This document shows, in pieces, positions 16,809-26,062 of a DNA stretch of 64,000 nt. Both the position numbers and the translations under genes were made by a program. The notes under the pieces were generated by a model. It made no database searches, was not told where the DNA came from, and worked only from the letters and a program-made list of their open reading frames with translations. The stretch lies in contig NZ_CABJCG010000002.1 of NCBI RefSeq assembly GCF_902364025.1, positions 62,001 through 126,000 on the forward strand, read 5' to 3'. Every line of letters starts with the position of its first letter. The stretch's first letter is position 1. Source of the DNA: Enterocloster lavalensis (lineage in GTDB: Bacteria > Bacillota > Clostridia > Lachnospirales > Lachnospiraceae).

Positions 16809-17972
16809 ATGAAAAAGATACGGTATACGCTGTTTGTGGCGCTGGCGGCGCTGACGCTGCTTTTGCCTGTGATATTTAGTACGCTGGACCGGCGTTTCTC
16901 CACCAGCGGGGTGGAGACTGCCCAGGCGTTTCCGGAACTGACGGGGAAGGCGCTTTTAAACGGCGAGGCCCAGACGGAGTTCGAGCAGTATGTCCAGCAG
17001 AATCTTCCGGGTAAGCCGTTGATGGTCCGCCTGCGCAATCAGATTACATTTTCCGTGCTTCACACGACGCCCAACAACAATTACAGCATGAACGCTGACA
17101 AGAATCTGTTTACCTGGGGGAACGTGAGCTATTATATGCAGTATAATGAGCCGGTGACGGAAACCTATGTCCGGGAACTGGTGGATAAAATTGAGCGGCT
17201 GCAGGAACTGGCAAACCAAAACGGAATCCAGCTGTTTGTGTTTGTGACCCCCTGCAAGATCCGCTACTGTGAGGATGAGCTGCCCTGGGTGGACCGGGTG
17301 ATGGCGCCCCGGCAGGGCGTGGGGGACTACGACCGCCTGATGAGCGCCCTTGCGGACAGCAGCCTGAATTATTTTGACAGCATCGCTTATATCGACCAAC
17401 ACAGGGACGAGTTTGATTCCCGGGTTCCCCTGTTTTACCGGACAAGCGTCCACTGGTCCGTGTACGTGGGAAATGTGGTGGGCGCTGCTTTTGGGGAATT
17501 TCTGGAGGAGAAAAGCGGCTACAACCTGCCCGAGATGCGCGTTACCGCGCGGCCCTGCCAGGAGCCGGTCGTCCCGGACGCCGATGCCTTCGACACCTTT
17601 AATCTTCTGCAAAAGCCCTATGACCAGTATTACGAGCCGGTCATAGAGGTTACAGACGCGTCCACGGACGCTCCGGGTATGCTTTGCCGGGGCGGAAGCT
17701 TTATGGGGCAAAGCCTGTCCGCCATCGTGCGCCACGGGTATTTCGGGAAGGACGTGTATATGGAAAACGATCAGATTTTCACGGGAAATTTCGGGGAACG
17801 GGTCATTTTCCACGATTACAATGAGGTGGACATGGAGGCGTATTTTAAAGACATTGATTTGCTGGTTCTGGAGGTCAACGAACCGTCCATCAGCGGAATG
17901 AGCTTTGGTTTTATCGACTATGTGCTGGAACACCCGCAGGTGCTTGACCAGACGGAACAGAAGGGGGAATAG
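16809..17972 (+). CDS. AlgJ/AlgX-like (DHHW) O-acyltransferase partner
   Basis: The 387-residue protein has an N-terminal membrane anchor (about residues 5-24) and an extracellular SGNH-like domain of the AlgJ/AlgX/DHHW type. The YRTSVHWS motif near residue 214 supplies the conserved His-Trp. The catalytic-Ser element, usually GDSF, reads GGSF near residue 295, so the Asp is replaced by Gly. Such proteins complete transfer of acetyl groups delivered across the membrane by an MBOAT protein. The MBOAT gene follows after 2 bp, which supports this pairing. The acceptor, an exopolysaccharide or wall glycan, is not known. Confidence 0.85.
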   Translation: MKKIRYTLFVALAALTLLLPVIFSTLDRRFSTSGVETAQAFPELTGKALLNGEAQTEFEQYVQQNLPGKPLMVRLRNQITFSVLHTTPNNNYSMNADKNLFTWGNVSYYMQYNEPVTETYVRELVDKIERLQELANQNGIQLFVFVTPCKIRYCEDELPWVDRVMAPRQGVGDYDRLMSALADSSLNYFDSIAYIDQHRDEFDSRVPLFYRTSVHWSVYVGNVVGAAFGEFLEEKSGYNLPEMRVTARPCQEPVVPDADAFDTFNLLQKPYDQYYEPVIEVTDASTDAPGMLCRGGSFMGQSLSAIVRHGYFGKDVYMENDQIFTGNFGERVIFHDYNEVDMEAYFKDIDLLVLEVNEPSISGMSFGFIDYVLEHPQVLDQTEQKGE

Positions 17973-17974
17973 CT

Positions 17975-19399
17975 GTGGTATTTTCATCTCCGGTATTTTT
18001 ATTTCTGTTCCTTCCGGTGACGCTTGCGCTGTACGCGGTGGCGTCCACGCAGGGGATTCGGGTCAGGAACACGGTGTTGCTGTTCTGCTCCATCTGTTTT
18101 TACGCCTACGGGGGCGTGTCCTATCTGGGATTGCTTCTGTTGTCCGTGTTGGTGAACTGGGCGGCCGGTTTGTGGCTGTCCCGCCTGGAGGACGGGAGAG
18201 GCCGCAGGGCGGTATTTCTCGCGGGCCTGGCTTACAATATTGGAATTCTGGTGATCTTTAAATACTTGAATTTATTCGGCGACACGGCGGCCTGGATCGC
18301 CGGGAAGCTGTCGGGCCGGGCGGTGGAATCGATCATACCGGCCATCGCCCTTCCAATCGGGATTTCATTTTTCACCTTTCAGATCATGTCCTACCTGATT
18401 GACGTCTACAAGAAGGCGGTTCCCTGCCAGAAGAATGTGGCCGACCTGGCGCTGTACGTGATGTTGTTTCCTCAGCTGATCGCCGGTCCCATCGTGCGAT
18501 ATTCCGATGTGGAGCGGGAGATTGGCTTCCGCCGGACCGGGCTTGGGGACGTCTACGAGGGCGCATTCCGTTTTATGGTGGGATTTATTAAGAAAATTCT
18601 GCTGGCGAACGCCATGGGCAAGGCGGCTGATCTGGCGTTTGTGCTGGAACCGGGAAGAGGCGCGCTCTACGCCTGGGTCGGGGTCATTTGCTACGGCCTT
18701 CAGATTTACCTGGATTTCTGGGCTTACTCTGATATGGCCATCGGATTGGGGCGGATTTTTGGGTTCCATTTTCTGGAAAATTTTAACGATCCGTATATTT
18801 CAAAGAGTATCAGCGAGTTCTGGCGGCGGTGGCACATCTCGCTGTCCACCTGGTTCCGGGATTATGTGTACATTCCGCTGGGAGGCAGCCGTGAGGGGCT
18901 TTGGAAAAACTGCCGCAATTATCTGGTCGTGTTTGCCCTCACCGGGATCTGGCACGGGGCCAGCTGGAATTTTCTGCTGTGGGGCCTGTATTTTGCGGCG
19001 TTTCTGATTCTGGAAAAGCTGTGGCTTAGAGCTATGCTGGAGCGGCTGCCCGCCATATTGCGCCACATTTATGTGCTGCTTGTGGTCGGGATTGGCTGGG
19101 TGCTGTTCCGGGCCGATACCATGGCCGCCGCTGCGGGATTTTTGGGGGACATGTTCTCCCTTACGCTCATGGGGACTCACGAGCGGGAGCTTGCGGAGCT
19201 GCTGTGCGGCGGTAAATTCCTGTTGCAGTTCGCGGTGTCCGTCCTGTTCTGCACGCCCGTGTTCACCAGGCTGCACGACTCCCTGGAGGAGCGGCGGCTG
19301 GGCGGGATTGGGGACGGCATCGTATTGCTGTTTTTTATGCTGGCGGTCTGCGAGATGATGGCCAGCGGTTATAATCCGTTTATTTACTTCCGGTTCTGA
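17975..19399 (+). CDS. MBOAT-family O-acyltransferase (AlgI-like)
   Basis: The 474-residue multi-pass protein starts at GTG 17975 behind AAGGGGG at the end of the upstream gene. Family motifs are present: FFTFQIMSYLIDVY, FPQLIAGPIVRY, WRRWHISLSTWFRDYVYIPLGG (about 283-304) and TGIWHGASWNFLLWG with the catalytic His near residue 327. These proteins move acyl groups, usually acetyl from acetyl-CoA, across the membrane for the extracytoplasmic partner encoded just upstream. Confidence 0.93.
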   Translation: MVFSSPVFLFLFLPVTLALYAVASTQGIRVRNTVLLFCSICFYAYGGVSYLGLLLLSVLVNWAAGLWLSRLEDGRGRRAVFLAGLAYNIGILVIFKYLNLFGDTAAWIAGKLSGRAVESIIPAIALPIGISFFTFQIMSYLIDVYKKAVPCQKNVADLALYVMLFPQLIAGPIVRYSDVEREIGFRRTGLGDVYEGAFRFMVGFIKKILLANAMGKAADLAFVLEPGRGALYAWVGVICYGLQIYLDFWAYSDMAIGLGRIFGFHFLENFNDPYISKSISEFWRRWHISLSTWFRDYVYIPLGGSREGLWKNCRNYLVVFALTGIWHGASWNFLLWGLYFAAFLILEKLWLRAMLERLPAILRHIYVLLVVGIGWVLFRADTMAAAAGFLGDMFSLTLMGTHERELAELLCGGKFLLQFAVSVLFCTPVFTRLHDSLEERRLGGIGDGIVLLFFMLAVCEMMASGYNPFIYFRF

Positions 19400-19507
19400 C
19401 CGGTTAATTTAAGGAACGGGCTGAAAACGGCCGGACCGATGCGTCAGGGCGGGAGGAGAAATTTTGGGATAAACTGGAAATAGGCAGGGATAATATCCGG
19501 TATTCTG

Positions 19508-19954
19508 TCATGTGAAAAAGGTTCCGTTAAAGATTCTTCCGTCCATATCGTAGAGTTCCCCCAGCGGGATTCTCAACCCGTCCTCCATCAAGAGGCACTG
19601 CCTATACAGATCCAGCTTCTTTACCCGTCCGGTGACGCTGACATAAGCGCCGCCGGATTTTTTAGCGTCCGGCTGAAAATAAGTGACGGTGATCTCCGGG
19701 TGAGCGGGCAGCATTTCCTGAATCATCCGAAGCTTTTCATCCAGCACCGCCTTGGCGTTCTCGTCCAGCTCGGCCCGCTCATCCGTCAGCCGGGCGGTTT
19801 CCCGGATGGCCGCCTCGTGTCCGGCGAGGGCGGCGAAGGGGGAAAACTGGGCCGCCCGGTCTGCGGCCGGCATCGGGGGATGGGCCGTGGAGACGTGGTG
19901 GGGAAGGTGGATGATATCGTCGTAGCGGTGGGAATCCGCGTCATGTTGATTCAT
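19508..19954 (-). CDS. YolD-like protein
   Basis: The 148-residue protein matches the YolD-like family found beside Y-family polymerase genes. The N-terminal DDIIHLPHHVSTAHPPMPAADRAAQFSPFAALAGHE segment is typical, and the C-terminal part (KKLDLYRQCLLMEDGLRIPL) resembles YolD. It lies 44 bp downstream of the polymerase gene on the same strand, so the two form a lesion-bypass operon. The molecular role of YolD proteins is not established. Confidence 0.8.
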   Translation of the reverse strand: MNQHDADSHRYDDIIHLPHHVSTAHPPMPAADRAAQFSPFAALAGHEAAIRETARLTDERAELDENAKAVLDEKLRMIQEMLPAHPEITVTYFQPDAKKSGGAYVSVTGRVKKLDLYRQCLLMEDGLRIPLGELYDMDGRIFNGTFFT

Positions 19955-19998
19955 GTTGTTCTCCTTTCGCGCGTGCCATGTGTGCTATGGCCGCCGGG

Positions 19999-21528
19999 TT
20001 AAGCCTTGTGGCCGCCGATCTGCCGGTTGCGCTCCCGGGCTGTGGCCCCCTCTTCCAGATTCATGCCCTTTAAAACCGCGTTTTTGCCGTATTTTTTCTG
20101 GATTCCCAGCATGGCCTGCTGCAGCTGCTTCTCGCGGTTCAGCTTCGCTTCCTCTTCCTGTTTTTTCTGTTCCAGCGCCTGGTAGTCGGTAAACAGGTCC
20201 AGCTGCTCAAAAGCCGGCTGTTCCGGGGCCGCGCTCTCCTCAGTCACGTGGCAGGCCGTGACATAGATCCGGCGGACCAGCAGGTTATGGTCGATGATCC
20301 GGTCGTATAAGTCCATGACCGCGTCCAGGATCAGCATCGTGGAGGAGGTCTTGCGGTCCAGATTAACGGTGCCGTGAGCGTGTTTGGGGATTTTGCGCCC
20401 ATAGCGGTCCGTCACGATCTCGCCCTGATAGCCCTTCCGGATGTCGGGGTCCGTCAGGTTTTCGATATCATACCCCACAGTGAGCACCATTTGGTCCGTC
20501 ACAAGGCCCTTGTCCACCAGGTTCAGGACCAGCAGATCGGTCATTTCCCGGACGACCAGCTTCGCCTTCCCGGAATCGTAGGGGCACTGGAGCACCTGGC
20601 CGGAGCCGATGCTGTTAGCCGCGGGCTTGTAGGCTTTGATTTCCGCCATAGTGCAGGGCTCCCAGCCCCAGGCGTGGTCGATCAACAGCTCCGCGTTGAC
20701 TCCGAACAACCGGTAGAGCAGCTCTTCATTGTGGTAGTCGTTTGGCTTTCCGACAGAGCAGCGGGCCACGTCGCCCATGGTGAAAATCCCGTGTTCCTCC
20801 AATTTTCTGGCATACCCCTTTCCCACCCGCCAGAAATCCGTCAGCGGCCGGTGATTCCACAGCAGGCGGCGGTAGGACGTCTCGTCCAGCTCTGCGATCC
20901 GCGCCCCGTTTTGGTCCGGCTCAATGTGCTTGGCCACGATATCCATGGCCACTTTGCACAGATACAGGTTCGTGCCGATTCCCGCCGTGGCCGTAATCCC
21001 GGTTGCCTGGAGCACATCCTGCATCATCTTTGCCGCCAGCTGGCGGGCTGTGAGGCGGTAGGTGCCCAGATAGGCGGTCACATCCATAAACACCTCGTCG
21101 ATGGAATAGACGTGGATATCTTCGGGTGCAATGTATTTCAGGTATATGTTGTAAATCCGGGTGCTGTATTCCATATAGAGCGCCATTCTGGGTGGAGCCG
21201 TGATATAGGAAATGGACCGATCCGGGAAACGGTTCAGCTCATTCGAATCCCAGGAAGAGCCGGTGAGGACGCGTCCGGGAGCCGCGATCCGCCGTCTGGC
21301 GTTGGCCTCCCGGACCTTCTGCACCACCTCGAACAGCCGGGGCCGCCCGGGAACCCCGTAGGCCTTCATGGCCGGGGACACGGATAGGCAGATGGTCTTT
21401 TCCGTGCGGCTCTCGTCGGCCACCACCAGATTGGTGGTCAGGGGATCAAGCCGCCGCTCCCGGCATTCCACGGAGGCGTAGAAAGATTTTAAGTCGATGG
21501 CGATATAGACGCGGTTTTCCTGCTGCAT
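19999..21528 (-). CDS. Y-family DNA polymerase (UmuC/DinB/UvrX-like)
   Basis: The 509-residue protein has the Y-family palm: YIAIDLKSFYASVECRERRLDP at the N terminus with the first metal-binding Asp, and the catalytic VYSIDEVFMDVT motif near residue 140. Helix-hairpin-helix and little-finger regions follow (GKGYARKLEEHGIFTMGDVARC). The C-terminal tail is charged (EQKKQEEEAKLNREKQLQQAM) and continues beyond standard DinB length, as in UvrX/YqjW-type enzymes of Bacillota. It is expected to carry out error-prone translesion synthesis. I saw no convincing LexA operator upstream. Confidence 0.9.
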   Translation of the reverse strand: MQQENRVYIAIDLKSFYASVECRERRLDPLTTNLVVADESRTEKTICLSVSPAMKAYGVPGRPRLFEVVQKVREANARRRIAAPGRVLTGSSWDSNELNRFPDRSISYITAPPRMALYMEYSTRIYNIYLKYIAPEDIHVYSIDEVFMDVTAYLGTYRLTARQLAAKMMQDVLQATGITATAGIGTNLYLCKVAMDIVAKHIEPDQNGARIAELDETSYRRLLWNHRPLTDFWRVGKGYARKLEEHGIFTMGDVARCSVGKPNDYHNEELLYRLFGVNAELLIDHAWGWEPCTMAEIKAYKPAANSIGSGQVLQCPYDSGKAKLVVREMTDLLVLNLVDKGLVTDQMVLTVGYDIENLTDPDIRKGYQGEIVTDRYGRKIPKHAHGTVNLDRKTSSTMLILDAVMDLYDRIIDHNLLVRRIYVTACHVTEESAAPEQPAFEQLDLFTDYQALEQKKQEEEAKLNREKQLQQAMLGIQKKYGKNAVLKGMNLEEGATARERNRQIGGHKA

Positions 21529-21627
21529 GGACTGCGGCCTCCCTTCTGTTTCTGTGTGAATGCGTTCTCTTTTATATTACCACACAGGAGCGTTTAAATA
21601 TACCGCATCGAGGTCGTACTGTGAAAA

Positions 21628-22524
21628 TTAAATGTCCAGAAGAGAAGCCGGATTGATTTTCACCATCCATTCAACTTCTTTTGGGGTGCAGCCGAACTGG
21701 AGCATCATTGCGATAAAATGGCGCATCCCGCTGGCCGGCGTCGGGTCCCACACCTGGCCCAAGTCGGTTCCCAGGATGGAGCGTTCGGCCCCCACGGCGT
21801 GGATACAGTCCACATAATCGCTGGGGTCCATATTTCCCAGGCGGGGCATCAGGGTGCCGTACACATGCTCGATATACGCGCCCTTGGAGGCCAGCTCCAG
21901 AATCTGATCCATTGTAAAGCGGCTGAGTTCCGCCAGGGGATGGGTGGCGACCATCTTTGTAATCCCCATTTTGTTACAGGCGTCGAATAGTTTGTCCGTC
22001 TCAACAAAGGACATATGGCCGCTGCACACGACCAGGCCGTATTCCAGGCACACCCTCAGGATATCATGGATCTCCGGCTTCAGATTGCCTTCCCTGTCCA
22101 GAATATAAATGCCGTCGCCGCTGTGCAGATAGTCCGTGCACCATTTTGCGTCAAAGGTTGGGAACCAGACGACCTTCGCGCCGATGGAGGCCTGCTTTCG
22201 GATTACGTCCGCGGCATATGCCAGGCCGCCGGTCTCCGCATAGGCGATGACTACCGCTCCGAATACACGCAGATCCGGGGTCAGATGCTTTTGTATAATA
22301 AAGGCGTCCGAGGCGGTGGGATAGGTTACGCTTTTCAGCACAATTCCCGCCATACCGGCTTTCTGCGCCTCCAGAGCCATGGTGCCACTGTCGCACGGAC
22401 GGTCCGCCACCGGATCAGGGCCGGGATGAATGTGCATATCGATGCTGCCATGCAGTAAATCTTCAATAATCCCGTTATCCATGCGGCCCAGCAGCTTTCT
22501 TTCATCTTTGAAACGAACTGACAT
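21628..22524 (-). CDS. DUF6282-like metal-dependent hydrolase
   Basis: The 298-residue protein has amidohydrolase/PHP-like features: the metal motif MHIHPGPDP near residue 30, a possible metal-binding CSGHMSF (about 166-172), ATHPLAELS (about 188), and a late Asp in ILGTDLGQ. I recall such proteins as DUF6282. No reaction is known to me; hydrolysis of an amide, lactone or cyclic ester is plausible. It is divergent from the sigma-54 activator gene, and a near-perfect -24/-12 promoter precedes it on the minus strand, making it part of the catabolic regulon. Confidence 0.7.
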   Translation of the reverse strand: MSVRFKDERKLLGRMDNGIIEDLLHGSIDMHIHPGPDPVADRPCDSGTMALEAQKAGMAGIVLKSVTYPTASDAFIIQKHLTPDLRVFGAVVIAYAETGGLAYAADVIRKQASIGAKVVWFPTFDAKWCTDYLHSGDGIYILDREGNLKPEIHDILRVCLEYGLVVCSGHMSFVETDKLFDACNKMGITKMVATHPLAELSRFTMDQILELASKGAYIEHVYGTLMPRLGNMDPSDYVDCIHAVGAERSILGTDLGQVWDPTPASGMRHFIAMMLQFGCTPKEVEWMVKINPASLLDI

Positions 22525-22576
22525 AAAAATTCCTCCTCATATTGGTTGCTTTGTAATGTGATATTTCTTTATATCA

Positions 22577-22592
22577 GCAAGAACAGTGCCAA
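22577..22592 (-). promoter_or_regulatory. Sigma-54 promoter of the DUF6282-like gene
   Basis: On the minus strand TTGGCAC-TGTTC-TTGC gives a -24 TGGCAC (22586-22591) and a -12 TTGC (22577-22580) with 5 bp between, the canonical sigma-54 spacing. The start codon lies about 53 bp downstream of the -12 element. Confidence 0.85.
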
Positions 22593-22642
22593 AAAACAAT
22601 GCTTTTTATTTCCGCAGTTCTGTGCTAAGATGCTCTCAGAGT

Positions 22643-22688
22643 GGCACATTTACGGCACAGCAGACGGTAAAAATTGTGTCATGGCACA
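22643..22688. promoter_or_regulatory. Candidate activator-binding sites in the divergent region
   Basis: TGTGTC-AT-GGCACA (22675-22688) is a near-perfect palindrome. Two direct GGCACA half-sites lie at 22643-22648 and 22654-22659. They sit about 50-110 bp upstream of the minus-strand sigma-54 promoter and overlap the leader of the activator gene, so autoregulation is possible. The same palindrome recurs beside the other two sigma-54 promoters. Confidence 0.6.
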
Positions 22689-22702
22689 AAGGAGTGGAAA
22701 AT

Positions 22703-24613
22703 ATGGAGAAAAAAGAACGGTGTTTTAGACAGGCGGATTCCAGGCACATGCGGGAGGAGCTGCGCCGCCTGGTGGAGTATCACGTTTACCTGGAACGGTA
22801 CGTGGCAAAAACCTTTAATAAGTTGAGAAGTAATACCTTTGCCATTGGCCTGGTCTCGTCGGAAGGAGCGCTGCTGGACTTGTATCCCCATGACAAAACG
22901 GCCCAGGAGAACCTGTTCCACGGGGAGATACAGGTCTCGGATCTATGGTGCGGCATCGGCCATAACGCGGTCAGCGAGGGGTTGAAGGTCCGCAGAAGCC
23001 GTATGAGCGTGGGAGCGGAGAATGAGGCGGATATTTTGAAGCAGTACGCGGTTTATTTTGCGATTATGAATATGAACGATATATATGAGCCCTATGCCCT
23101 GCAGCCGCCCTTCGGCATTGTGATTCTGACCCCGCTCGGCTATGCGTCGGATGTGTTTTTCGCCATGAGCGTGGGGATCGCCCACGATCTGATGCTAAAT
23201 GTTCAGTTTAAAAGCACTTCGGTGAAATTTTACGAGCGGAGCGGCAAGGGCGTTCTGGTGGTGGATAGTATGATGGCAGAGGAAACGCTGATCACATACT
23301 GCAATGAAGAGCTGTTGCGCATTCTGGATGTACCTGCGGCTGATCTTCGATATCAGCCTGTTGGAAAACTGATCAACCCCTTGCCGGACAACACCAAATT
23401 CTGGGAAATCGTGGAGGAATGCAAGGTAGTCAGCAACGAACCCATGAGACTGCGGGTGGGAGGCAGCGAAGTGGAATGCCTCGTGACCACCGACGCCTAC
23501 AAGCAGCCGTCCATCAAATCCACCGGGGTGATTTTTTACCTGACCACGCAGCGGAAAATTTCAGAGGAATTGTCCGAAAAGATGGCCAACGGCGCGGTCA
23601 AGACCTTTGACGACATTATCGGCGGGGATCATAGCCTGAAAAATATGATCGAACGGGCCAAGCGGATGGCGTTGACGGACAGTAATATCATGATTCTGGG
23701 CGAGAGCGGCACCGGAAAGGATGTTCTGGCCCAGGCCATCCATAACGGCAGCCAGCGCCGGAGAAAGCCGTTTATCGCGCTGAACTGCGGCGCGATGCCC
23801 AAGGACCTGATTGAGAGCGAGCTGTTCGGCTATGAGGCGGGGGCCTTTACCGGAGCCAAAAAGAACGGAAACATGGGGAAATTCGAGCTGGCTATGGGCG
23901 GCACGATCTTTCTGGATGAGATCGGCGAGATGCCGCTGGACCTCCAGGCCAAGTTGCTGCGCGTGGTGGAGCAGAAGCAGCTGATGCGCCTGGGCGGCTC
24001 CCGGTTGATCACGGTGGACGTCAAGATCATTGCCGCCACAAACGCGGATATCTGGGAGATGATCGAGAAAAAACAGTTCCGGGCGGATTTGTTTTACCGG
24101 CTGAGCACCATGCGTCTGAACCTTATGCCTTTAAGGGAACGGAAGGGGGACATTATCCCGCTCTGCGAGTATTTTATCCGCCGTATATCGAAGAGAATCG
24201 GCAAGGACAATATCATGCGGCTTACGGATGAGTCTAAGGCGCTGCTGTTATCCATGGACTGGCTGGGGAATATCCGGGAATTACAGAATCTGATCGAGTG
24301 TATCGTCCAGCTATATCCGGGGGATCTGATTTTACCTCAGTACATTCTGGAAAATACCATGAGCTGCCAGAGGCCCACAGCCCTGGAAATGCAGGCTGCT
24401 TCCCCCGCTGCGCGGGAGCGGGAACGGCTGCCAGAGCCGCCGTTGCCCAGGCTGGGAGCCGTCACCAGAGAGGAACTGGAGAACGCGTTGGAGGTGTGTG
24501 GTCAAAACCGCACCAAGGCCGCCAAATATCTGGGAATATCCAGAAGAACGATTTACCGGAAGCTGGAAGAATACGCATTGTCGAATGAAAATCAGGCGTC
24601 CCTGAAGAAATAA
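22703..24613 (+). CDS. Sigma-54-dependent transcriptional activator (AcoR-like, Fis-type HTH)
   Basis: The 636-residue enhancer-binding protein starts at ATG 22703, behind AAAGGAG. Its N-terminal 190 residues resemble a GAF sensor (GIGHNAVSEGL is the AcoR-type GTNAIG element). A PAS-like segment follows (GVLVVDSMMAEETLITYCNEEL), then an AAA+ domain: Walker A GESGTGKD at about 333-340, the sigma-54-contacting GAFTGA at 380-385, and GGTIFLDEIGEM. A Fis-type helix-turn-helix (NRTKAAKYLGISRRTIYRKL) ends the protein. No response-regulator receiver domain is present, so it probably senses a ligand directly. It sits in the middle of the cluster and is the obvious activator of the three nearby sigma-54 promoters. 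Confidence 0.95.
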   Translation: MEKKERCFRQADSRHMREELRRLVEYHVYLERYVAKTFNKLRSNTFAIGLVSSEGALLDLYPHDKTAQENLFHGEIQVSDLWCGIGHNAVSEGLKVRRSRMSVGAENEADILKQYAVYFAIMNMNDIYEPYALQPPFGIVILTPLGYASDVFFAMSVGIAHDLMLNVQFKSTSVKFYERSGKGVLVVDSMMAEETLITYCNEELLRILDVPAADLRYQPVGKLINPLPDNTKFWEIVEECKVVSNEPMRLRVGGSEVECLVTTDAYKQPSIKSTGVIFYLTTQRKISEELSEKMANGAVKTFDDIIGGDHSLKNMIERAKRMALTDSNIMILGESGTGKDVLAQAIHNGSQRRRKPFIALNCGAMPKDLIESELFGYEAGAFTGAKKNGNMGKFELAMGGTIFLDEIGEMPLDLQAKLLRVVEQKQLMRLGGSRLITVDVKIIAATNADIWEMIEKKQFRADLFYRLSTMRLNLMPLRERKGDIIPLCEYFIRRISKRIGKDNIMRLTDESKALLLSMDWLGNIRELQNLIECIVQLYPGDLILPQYILENTMSCQRPTALEMQAASPAARERERLPEPPLPRLGAVTREELENALEVCGQNRTKAAKYLGISRRTIYRKLEEYALSNENQASLKK

Positions 24614-24614
24614 C

Positions 24615-24660
24615 TGTGCCAGTTGTGCCAAGTGTGCCGATTGCTCTGTGTCGTGGCATA
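24615..24660. promoter_or_regulatory. Activator-site cluster upstream of the dehydrogenase operon
   Basis: Three direct TGTGCC half-sites at exact 9-bp spacing (24615, 24624, 24633) are followed by the palindrome TGTGTC-GT-GGCATA (24647-24660). They start right after the activator stop codon and lie about 190-240 bp upstream of the next sigma-54 promoter, a usual enhancer distance. The rest of the 24614-24925 gap contains that promoter and no visible gene. Confidence 0.6.
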
Positions 24661-24851
24661 ACTTTAAGTTCATATGTGACATGAGATCAAGGCGTTGAAT
24701 GCGGAACAGGATTCGTTCCCATTCAGCGCCTTGATTTTGTTGAATGCAATGAGCGATCAGAGTAGTCAACGGGTGATCCTTGTATTAGGAAAAGCTGGAG
24801 AAATTAAAAATTCATATCAATTCAGAGGCCCAGGTCGGATTTCAGAGAAGA

Positions 24852-24868
24852 TGGCACGGATCTTGCTT
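24852..24868 (+). promoter_or_regulatory. Sigma-54 promoter of the dehydrogenase/transporter operon
   Basis: TGGCAC (24852-24857), GGATC and TTGC (24863-24866) give a consensus TGGCACG-N4-TTGCT element. ATG of the first gene follows at 24926. Confidence 0.88.
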
Positions 24869-24925
24869 AAAAGTTAAATGTAGTGTTTATCCAGGTTGAG
24901 ATAAATGGAAGAAGGAGGTTTCAAA

Positions 24926-26038
24926 ATGAGAAAAATAATGAGCAGGGCGGCCGTTCTGACCGGCATCCGTCAAATGGAAATGCGCGATATCCCCATACCG
25001 GAGATCGGTGCGGAAGACGGTTTGCTGAAGGTCGAGATGGTCGGCGTCTGCGGCTCCGATCCGGGTTTTTATAACGGAAAGACCAAGGTGCCGTTCCCGT
25101 TAATAATGGGACATGAGATCGTGGGGCGCATCGAGGAGATCGGTGAGAATAAGGCCAAGGTGAGCGGGGTGAAAAAGGGCGACCGGGTGGTAGTGGAGAA
25201 CCGCTTTGGCTGTGGCAAATGCAAAGCGTGTATCGAAGGCAATTATGCGCAGTGCGTGGACCGCATGGGATACGGAGTGTACTTTGGCTGCGACAATCCG
25301 CCCTACCTGTGGGGGGCGTACAGCGAGTACCTGTATCTGCCGCCACGGGCGATGATTCACAAAATCGACGAGGGCGTGCCTCTGGAGGCTGCGGTACTCA
25401 CGACCTCTGTGCTGGGCAACAACGTGCGGTGGCTTGGGGAAATCGGTGGAGTGAAGCTGGGCGATACAGTTCTGATCGCAGGCTGCGGCCAGCAGGGGCT
25501 GGCTGGAACCGTGGTCGCCAGGGAGTTCGGCGCATCCAAAGTGATCGTGATGGGCACCAGCAGACCCTTTGATGAGAAACGCATGATTCTGGCCAAGGAA
25601 TTCGGCGCCACGGATTTGATCTATGTGGACAAGGAAGACCCCGTGGCGCGGGTGAAGGAGATCACGGACGGGAACCTGGCGGACGTTATGATGGACGTCA
25701 GCGGCGCCCCGTCCAATATGGAGATTTCCGTGGATCTGGTGAGGAAAATGGGAACCATTGTCACCCCCGGCCTGTACGGCCCCCATTTCGCTGCCATGGA
25801 TTTTGACAAGGTGGTTCAGAAGGAACTGAAGATTTGCGGCGCCCTGGCCCAAAGCTATCATTCCAATGAAATTGCCGTAAAACTGGTGGAGAGCCGAAAA
25901 TATCCGCTGGAAAAGATGGTTACCCACTGGTTTGAGCTGGAGGAGGCAGAGAAAGCGGTTCTGACCACCGCCCATGAGCTTCCCAGCGATGTGAACCCAA
26001 TCAAATGTGTGATTTTGCCAAATGGAAGAGTGGAATAG
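24926..26038 (+). CDS. Zinc-dependent medium-chain alcohol dehydrogenase family protein
   Basis: The 370-residue MDR protein starts at ATG 24926, directly behind GAAGGAGG. It carries the catalytic-zinc region VCGSDPGFYNG, GHEIVGRIEEIG with the zinc-binding His-Glu, and a structural zinc loop with four Cys (FGCGKCKACIEGNYAQC). The nucleotide-binding part (TVLIAGCGQQGLAGTVVAREFGASKVIV) fits NAD(P). It resembles threonine/sorbitol-dehydrogenase-type enzymes and should oxidise a secondary alcohol or reduce the ketone. It is the first gene behind the sigma-54 promoter. Confidence 0.9.
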   Translation: MRKIMSRAAVLTGIRQMEMRDIPIPEIGAEDGLLKVEMVGVCGSDPGFYNGKTKVPFPLIMGHEIVGRIEEIGENKAKVSGVKKGDRVVVENRFGCGKCKACIEGNYAQCVDRMGYGVYFGCDNPPYLWGAYSEYLYLPPRAMIHKIDEGVPLEAAVLTTSVLGNNVRWLGEIGGVKLGDTVLIAGCGQQGLAGTVVAREFGASKVIVMGTSRPFDEKRMILAKEFGATDLIYVDKEDPVARVKEITDGNLADVMMDVSGAPSNMEISVDLVRKMGTIVTPGLYGPHFAAMDFDKVVQKELKICGALAQSYHSNEIAVKLVESRKYPLEKMVTHWFELEEAEKAVLTTAHELPSDVNPIKCVILPNGRVE

Positions 26039-26062
26039 GGGATACGAAGAGGAGGATTTGCA

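Noticed and set aside
21529..21620. LexA operator upstream of the Y-family polymerase
   Set aside because: GAATGCGTTC is present but is too short and off-consensus compared with the GAAC-N4-GTTC form of Bacillota.
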